NCBI GenBank assembly: GCA_026874595.1
Contig: CM049314.1
Span: 51,071,812-51,135,811 of the forward strand
Direction: 5' to 3'
Length of the DNA: 64,000 nucleotides
From: Sipunculus nudus
Taxonomy: Eukaryota; Annelida; Sipuncula; Golfingiida; Sipunculidae
The position numbers and the translations under genes are program-made. The notes beneath the pieces were generated by a model. That model was not told the origin of the DNA, made no database searches, and was given only the letters and a program-made list of their open reading frames with translations. Positions 58,681 through 64,000 of this stretch are shown piece after piece (within the stretch, counting starts at the first letter, position 1; the number at the start of each line of letters is the position of its first letter).

Positions 58681-60021
58681 ATGAAGATAATGGTCCAGAT
58701 CTCTAACACTCTGGGAGTCACTAGTGACTCGTCTAACAACTCGCCCGTACAGGATGCAGCATTCTCAAGGTCAGAACTTATTGCGGAACAGCATAAGGAC
58801 CCTGATATTTCATGTTTGTTTCCCAGGGCAGTTTCTAAAGATGAACTGTCACAGAACCCAGTTTGTTTCTATGTCAAAAATGGAGTGCTTTTGCGTAAAT
58901 GGCGACCATCTGATGTATGCGCTGATGATGAGTGGGCCATCAACCGTCAAATAGTAATGCCCAAAAGTTTTAAGCATGGCACATGAGGCTCCTTTGTCTG
59001 GCCATTTAGGTACAAATAAAACTTATCAGAAAGTTAGTACACACTTCTATTGGCCTAACCTCAAGAAAGATGGTGTACAATATTGTAAATCATGCCGTAC
59101 ATGCCAGATGGTAGGCAAGCCCAATCAGAATCCTCCTAAGGCCCCACTGAGGCCTATTCCTGCTTTTGAGTAACCATTCAGTAGGATTATTGTTGATTGT
59201 GTTGGACCACTGCCCAAAACAAAGTCTGGATATGTGAATACTTGCTGACAATTATGTGCGCATCTACCAGGTTCCCTGAGGCAATACCATCGCGCAAAAT
59301 TAATGCCAAAAGTGTTGTCAAAGCTCTGACCAAGTTTTTTACAACTTTTGGATAACCAAAATCTGTTCAGTCTGACCAAGGGTCTAATTTTATATCTGGC
59401 TTATTCCAACAAGTTATGCTTGAGCTAGGTATAAAACAGTACAGCTCTTCGCCATACCCTCCTGAAAGTCAGGGCGCCCTTGAGTGTTTTCACCAGACAT
59501 TAAAAAACATGATCAGGACTTATTGCTATGACACACAGAAAGACACGGACGAAGGAATCCACCTATTGCTGTTTGCTGTCAGAGAATCCTTTCAAGAGTC
59601 TATGGGTTTCTGTCCCTCTGTATTAATTTTCGGACATGGACCTCGAACGGAACTTCCATGGAAACTGCTAAAAGAAAAATTCTTGTGTGAAAATCCTGAT
59701 TCTCTTGGTTTACTGCAGTATGTCTCAGACTTTTGCACCAAACTACACAATGCTTGTGAGATTGCAAAGTCAAATCTAAAATCTGCACAAAGTAAAATGA
59801 AAACAAAGTATGACAAGCACACTGTAAGTAGGATGTTTGAGCCTGGTGAAAAGGTCCTTGCCTTACTTCGCATCCCTGGCAGACCTCTGCAAGCTAGGTA
59901 TTTTTGTCCTAACATTGTTGACAAGAAAGTCAGTGATTTAAATTACATACTGTTGAGACCAGATAGATGTAAGAAGATACAACTGTGCCATGTTAACATG
60001 TTGAAACCATATATATTATGA
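58681..60021 (+). pseudogene. Ty3/gypsy integrase (DDE), frameshifted and with stops
   Basis: Pieces in order: pre-integrase region (58681-58986), HHCC zinc finger (HEAPLSGHLG...CKSCRTC, 58982-59112) one frame over, and the catalytic core. The three acidic residues are all readable: Asp at 59195-59197 (VDCVGPL), Asp at 59374-59376 (SDQGSNF) and Glu at 59482-59484 (SQGALECFHQ), with 35 residues between the last two (D,D35E). The C-terminal part (59416-60021, 201 codons open) includes a MKTKYDKH...FEPGEKVLALL GPY-like region. Breaks: frame change near 58980, TAA at 59171, TGA near 59247 and further stops to 59355. Confidence 0.9.
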
Positions 60022-60402
60022 CAGAAATAGCACATCAGATGTTGTACAAAATGTTACTGCTGTTAATTGTGTAAAAACTGACCCTGACCCAGTTAAAGTA
60101 GATTCTGATTGAAAGTGTGATGTAGACATTCAGTGTGGTACAGTACCATTAAAAAACTCAGACGTGCTTAAAAACCTGGATGCCAAACTGTCACACCTTA
60201 CCGCACACAACAAGACCTCAAGAACCTGCTGCGGAATTATGAACATTTGTTTAGTGACATTCCAACGCAAACTAACATGTTGTGCCATGATGTCGATGTT
60301 GGTGAGGCAAGCGCAGTCAAGCAACATCGATATAGACTGAGTCCAGAAAAGCAAAAGTATCTACAGGATGAGATTCAGTATTTGCTGGACAATGATTTTA
60401 TT
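60022..60402 (+). pseudogene. Ty3/gypsy linker and start of reverse transcriptase, cut by B2
   Basis: After the integrase the frame moves on to LFSDIPTQTN and HRYRLSPEKQKYLQDEIQYL (60247-60402), the N-terminal RT segment of gypsy elements (protein primer-grip approach before the fingers). RT lies downstream of integrase, the reverse of the usual Ty3/gypsy order. The frame is cut at 60402 by a B2 hairpin; the remaining RT and RNase H would lie beyond the right edge if they survive. Confidence 0.85.
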
Positions 60403-63400
60403 AGCTCAGCTGACTATAAGTCATCTGAGCTATAGTCGTGGTCCTTTGTCCTTCGGCTGTCCGTCCGTCCGTCTGTTAAACTGGCACGTTTTGAAACCAT
60501 AAGACATAGGAATCCAAAATTCGGCATAATGTTAGATGTCCCCAAGATCTCCAACCAAGCCGAAAACTGGGTCTTTGCAACTTCGATCCTTTGAGAAATT
60601 TAGGAAAAACCTCAATTTTTTATTAAAAACCTATTTTCACACTTCAGGACTGCCTAATATCAAAACCACTCATCTGTTTTTCCTCATATTTACCATAAAT
60701 ATTCCTCTATATAGTTCCTATGTACATGTCAGAATTTAGGTCTGTATTATGTAATTTAAAAAAGTTATGTGCCCAAACAATGCATTTTGTAAAAAATCAG
60801 GAAAGATATTTGATCACTTAACACAAAACATGTTAAAGCTAAGGACTTTTTTCCAGTTATGTAACTTTAATTAATAAAAATTAAATTTTATACCCAAAAT
60901 TAGATCAAAATCTTTAAAACTTTTTTTTAATATTAGGAAAAAAAAATTGATACCTTAAATTTTGCCCAACTTTGACCATGGCACATTTTTTCCCTGTAAC
61001 TGCTGTGGATTTAATTTTCACAGCATGTTTTTGTTAGCATTTCATCTGTTAACACCAAGAATTTGAAATCAGTTGATCAAAAACTGTAGATTTTATTCAA
61101 GTTTTCAAGCACCATGTCACATATTATTTACATCAAGCTAGTGTTATGCAGTTTGCTAGAGCTCAGCATACAGTTAGATGTCTCCAAAATACCCTACCAT
61201 GCCATGAATTTGGTCACTAGGACTTAATTCCTTTTAGATATTAATGAAAAACTTCATTTTTCCATTAAAAACCCATGGTTACAATTTAACGTGGCAGGAC
61301 TGGTCCCCCACCTGACCTGACTTTGTTTCAGTTTTTCCTTTGCATTGAACAATCTAATGCTTTAATACCCCCTAAAGTATACATTTTCTGAAAGGTAAGA
61401 AAATTCTCCATAGTTTGGTGATAATAAACTTTGTTTCTGAGGAACAGGTTTGAATTTGTAAGAATTTTAATTTAATTTTAATATTTATAAAAAAAAAACC
61501 CTTTATTCCAGCACAACTGAAGCAGATACAGAAAATCTTCTTAAATAAATTTGAGAATTTAGATAATAATCCCCATTTTTTTTTTTGTTTTGTGAGATAA
61601 GTTTAAAAATTATGATTTTACAGAGTATTTAATTTTGAAATCTTCACAAATCATTTAATTTTTTACTTTTACCTTAATAAAATCCTTCAAATTTAGTATA
61701 GGCGTAAAATAAAAAAAAACACTTTTTAGAAGACATATTTACTATTACATATATCAAAGATGGTATGTTTCTGACAAGTACTTACTGAGAAATAACGCTC
61801 TAAAGATAAGGTGTTCAGGTGAAATGATGTTTCGAGAAAATGGCCAAAAACTATATTCGTAGAGATCATTTGTCCTACACACGTAACTAACCACAACTAC
61901 ATGTTTGACAGTCACATGAATTTGGTCAAGACGGTGGTTCTTATCAAACCATGCTATAATAACATGGATTAATTGACTATTTTGCTTTAAAAATGTATTA
62001 AAACAATAAAAGTTTGACCTGTCTCACCAGCAAACTGTCAAACACCACGTGCATGGACTTCAGTAGGCGGAGCTTACAGTTTTGGCCGAGTGCCAAGGTG
62101 TGCTGAGCACCCGACAACCGGGACCCGTGGCTGAACAGATGCATAGTCGGGCCTAATAGGTAACCGCGTGTTTACACAGGAACAAGGGGATCTGTGGCCA
62201 TTCAAGGAGAACGAAGATTGATTTACTTTTCACGGTTTACATACATTATAGGTATTTGGGAGTTGACAATAGAGACGAGTTGATAACAATCATACAAATC
62301 TTGCATACACCTACAAAAGATATATGTGAAATCTGGACTTATTGTTTATTGGAGGTTTGAATAGGAAGAAGATGGTTTGTAACATTCATACATCATGCAC
62401 ACACATTCAAGTCACAGAAGGAGCCCGATTATCTTATAAGAAGGTTTATTTACATGGAATCTATAAATGGCAACAAATTAAACAATCAACGTAGTAATAA
62501 CTGTTTGTATAGTAATTAGTGTCCAATAGTAATTAGTCACTAGATCCTTCTGGTTGAATGCACATATCCGAAGGTGCATCTAAATGAAATGGTATGTTGT
62601 TACAACAGCGGCTGACAATAGCGTGTTTAGTTGATAACACTGCCAAAGTCGATTGGGGTCGGCCTCCGGTTTTCCTTCACGCGTAAACATAGAGATGCCG
62701 TCATCTGACGATTCATCGTTGCTGGCCATCAGTTTGATCACGGAAGTAGGTTCGGCCCGCTGAGACTTCTTGATAATATTCAAATGCTGCAGTTTATCAA
62801 GTGACATTCGGGATTTGTGTCGTCGGCCTGTCGTAGTTTTGTCTGGTATTGGCGTAATATTTATTTGTTGCGGTGTTGACAGTATGAATATCATAGACGT
62901 TATAGTTGGGATATGAAGCAGCTTATTGTAAAGTTATTTTACGTATCTGTCGATAGGCTCAGGATATAGCAGAAATAACATGATGTCAAGTGAAAATTTG
63001 TGTTTCGGCGTAACATAGACAGAAAGGCCAATGACACTAACAGATCATTCACAAGGACGGATTTGTTTGCACACTAATTAGTTGTATGCTCAGCTAATTA
63101 GATTGGGCTATCAAACGTCAACCGTCAGTTCTTGCCACCTCTTGTACGGAGTTACTTGGCCCATGCATTAATTAAACACTTGCACCTCGCAATTGGCTGA
63201 ATGACCCAGGTGAGGGCAGGGGGCAGAGTGATTGACAGGCCTGTGGCAGGGCTGGAGTTAGTTTACAAACACCCTGTCAACATATCTTGGTGTTTACTGA
63301 ATAGAAATAACCCTTTTCCACAAAATGTAACCGGTGACCCAAAATGGGCTCAGCTGCATTAGATCTGCCCAGTATTCAATATTACGTAAACCTTTTATTG

Positions 63401-63554
63401 AAAAAACACAAATTTTTTTGGATTTTGACCAGTCCTGCTACCTTAAGACTGCCTTATATCAAAACCACTGATCTGACTTTGATCATATATAATATACATA
63501 TTTTTCTATACAATTGCTATGCACATGCTAGAAATGATGTCAGTATTGCGTAAT
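60403..63554 (+). mobile_element. Helentron-like element, family B2, copy d, split by a TTAA element
   Basis: 5' hairpin from 60403, GTCCGTCC at about 60460-60475, B2 body to 61289, then a 2.15-kb insertion, then B2 sequence resumes (GACTGCCTTATATCAAAACC at 63447) to the family A insertion at 63555. The 3' end is beyond the window. Confidence 0.85.
61290..63442. mobile_element. 2.15-kb element with TTAA target duplication (piggyBac-like)
   Basis: TTAA stands at 61286-61289 and 63443-63446, and the flanking B2 sequence is continuous once one TTAA is removed. Ends are CGTGGCAGGACTGGTC (61290-61305) and GACCAGTCCTGCTACC (63427-63442), a 16-bp inverted repeat with two mismatches. TTAA duplication is the hallmark of piggyBac-type transposition, although the usual CCC start is absent. 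No transposase is recognised; a minus-strand frame (62894-62580, 104 codons, with DESSDDG) has no assignable function. Confidence 0.7.
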
Positions 63555-64000
63555 TGTATCCGCCAAAACAGAGTTTTGCGGATACTATGTTTTCAGCTGC
63601 ATGCCGCCGCCGCCACCGCCGCCGCAGCCGCGGCGTAGGTGTCCGGAGAACTCCTCCTTAACCGCTGGGCGGAATTTTACGAAACCCAGGATTATGTTCG
63701 GGTCACATGTGAAATGCTGCGCCCCGATTTTGTTTTGACCTCTGACCTTTCCTCTGCGCTCTGCGTCCGTTTGTGCGTCTGTTTCCACACATAAACCCAC
63801 ATATCTCAGGAACCGTTCGACCGATAAGGAAAATTTTTTTGCACAAATGTAGCCCTTGGAGAGCTTTATAACATACACAAAAAATGGTGGCGCCACCTGC
63901 AATCATGTTTGCACAGCTCCTGTCTGTTTGTCTGCCATGGGATAAAATCACTCATATCTCGGCAGTGGTTTGACATATCTGCCTAAAATTTTGCAGGTTT
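63555..64000 (+). mobile_element. Helentron-like element, family A, copy 5, open at right edge
   Basis: 5' hairpin TGTATCCGCC...GCGGATAC, a long CCGCCGCC tract (63603-63635), TGACCTCTGACCT at 63736-63748 and GGTGGCGCCACC at 63896-63907. It sits in B2 copy d at TAAT/TG, matching the uninterrupted B2 sequence GCGTAATTGTTTTAAG at 24.57 kb, so the insertion point is between two Ts. Confidence 0.85.

Noticed and set aside
20312-60739. Recurring 65-72-residue frame (starts MSPRSPTKPKTG) in several places
   Set aside because: Present only inside B2 elements at the same position; copies differ by stops and frameshifts as in non-coding DNA, so the similarity reflects the repeat.
62580-62894. 104-residue minus-strand frame in the TTAA element as a transposase
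   Set aside because: No DDE/DDD motif, no zinc finger and no resemblance I can name; length is compatible with chance.
2150-63951. Similar frames with GGATxFxVCYKA and LHLCK in family A copies
   Set aside because: They follow the palindrome-bearing tandem units, occur in overlapping frames and are broken differently in each copy.
1-64000. tRNA and rRNA genes
   Set aside because: No cloverleaf with A and B boxes and no rRNA core sequence was recognised on either strand by eye; a covariance-model scan was not possible.

Overview
The window looks like a gene-poor, AT-rich stretch of an animal nuclear genome. It has non-LTR and LTR retrotransposons, satellite arrays, many (TA)n and poly-C/G microsatellites, eukaryotic splice-site-like signals, and no bacterial operon structure. 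The mix of elements (very many small rolling-circle transposons with GTCC microsatellites, a gag-PR-integrase-RT gypsy element, an L1/Tx1-type element) suggests a marine invertebrate, probably a lophotrochozoan such as a mollusc. That assignment is inference; no host gene fixes the taxon.

Layout. 1-1.64 kb is a 138-bp satellite array running off the left edge. 2.2-2.8 kb is a rolling-circle element (family A). 3-10 kb is the least repetitive part: a possible terminal exon on the minus strand, a promoter-like block with a CRE, a 160-bp tandem repeat, a hAT-like foldback element (family E), and a possible first coding exon at 9.60 kb. 10.1-19.0 kb is a nest of rolling-circle elements (G contains C, which contains B, which contains A). 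20.2-22.1 kb is a further B2 copy. 22.9-30.8 kb is one decayed minus-strand L1/Tx1-type retrotransposon broken apart by B and D insertions. 30.8-36.9 kb holds more B, D and E pieces. 37.8-43.2 kb is an old B-type copy carrying C, F and A insertions. 44.3-45.6 kb is a 1.3-kb element with about 340-bp inverted arms made of short subrepeats. 47.6-49.5 kb is a 57-bp satellite. 49.6-54.0 kb holds F, D and A copies. 56.1-60.4 kb is a broken Ty3/gypsy element whose integrase precedes its reverse transcriptase. It is cut by a B2 copy, which in turn holds a 2.15-kb element flanked by TTAA. A fifth A copy runs off the right edge.

The main result is the set of rolling-circle families. A, B, C, D and G differ in most of their sequence but share one plan: a 5' terminal hairpin, the same motif inverted near the 3' end (subterminal inverted repeat), a short 3' hairpin, an end of CTAG or similar, and insertion between two Ts. 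That is the architecture described for Helentrons and their non-autonomous relatives. No Rep/helicase gene is present, so all copies here must be moved in trans. Two further motifs recur across families: a perfect 12-bp palindrome GGTGGCGCCACC (about 28 exact copies) and direct repeats of AGGTCA, the nuclear-receptor half-site. No intact protein-coding gene can be supported; every recognisable coding region is a transposon remnant.
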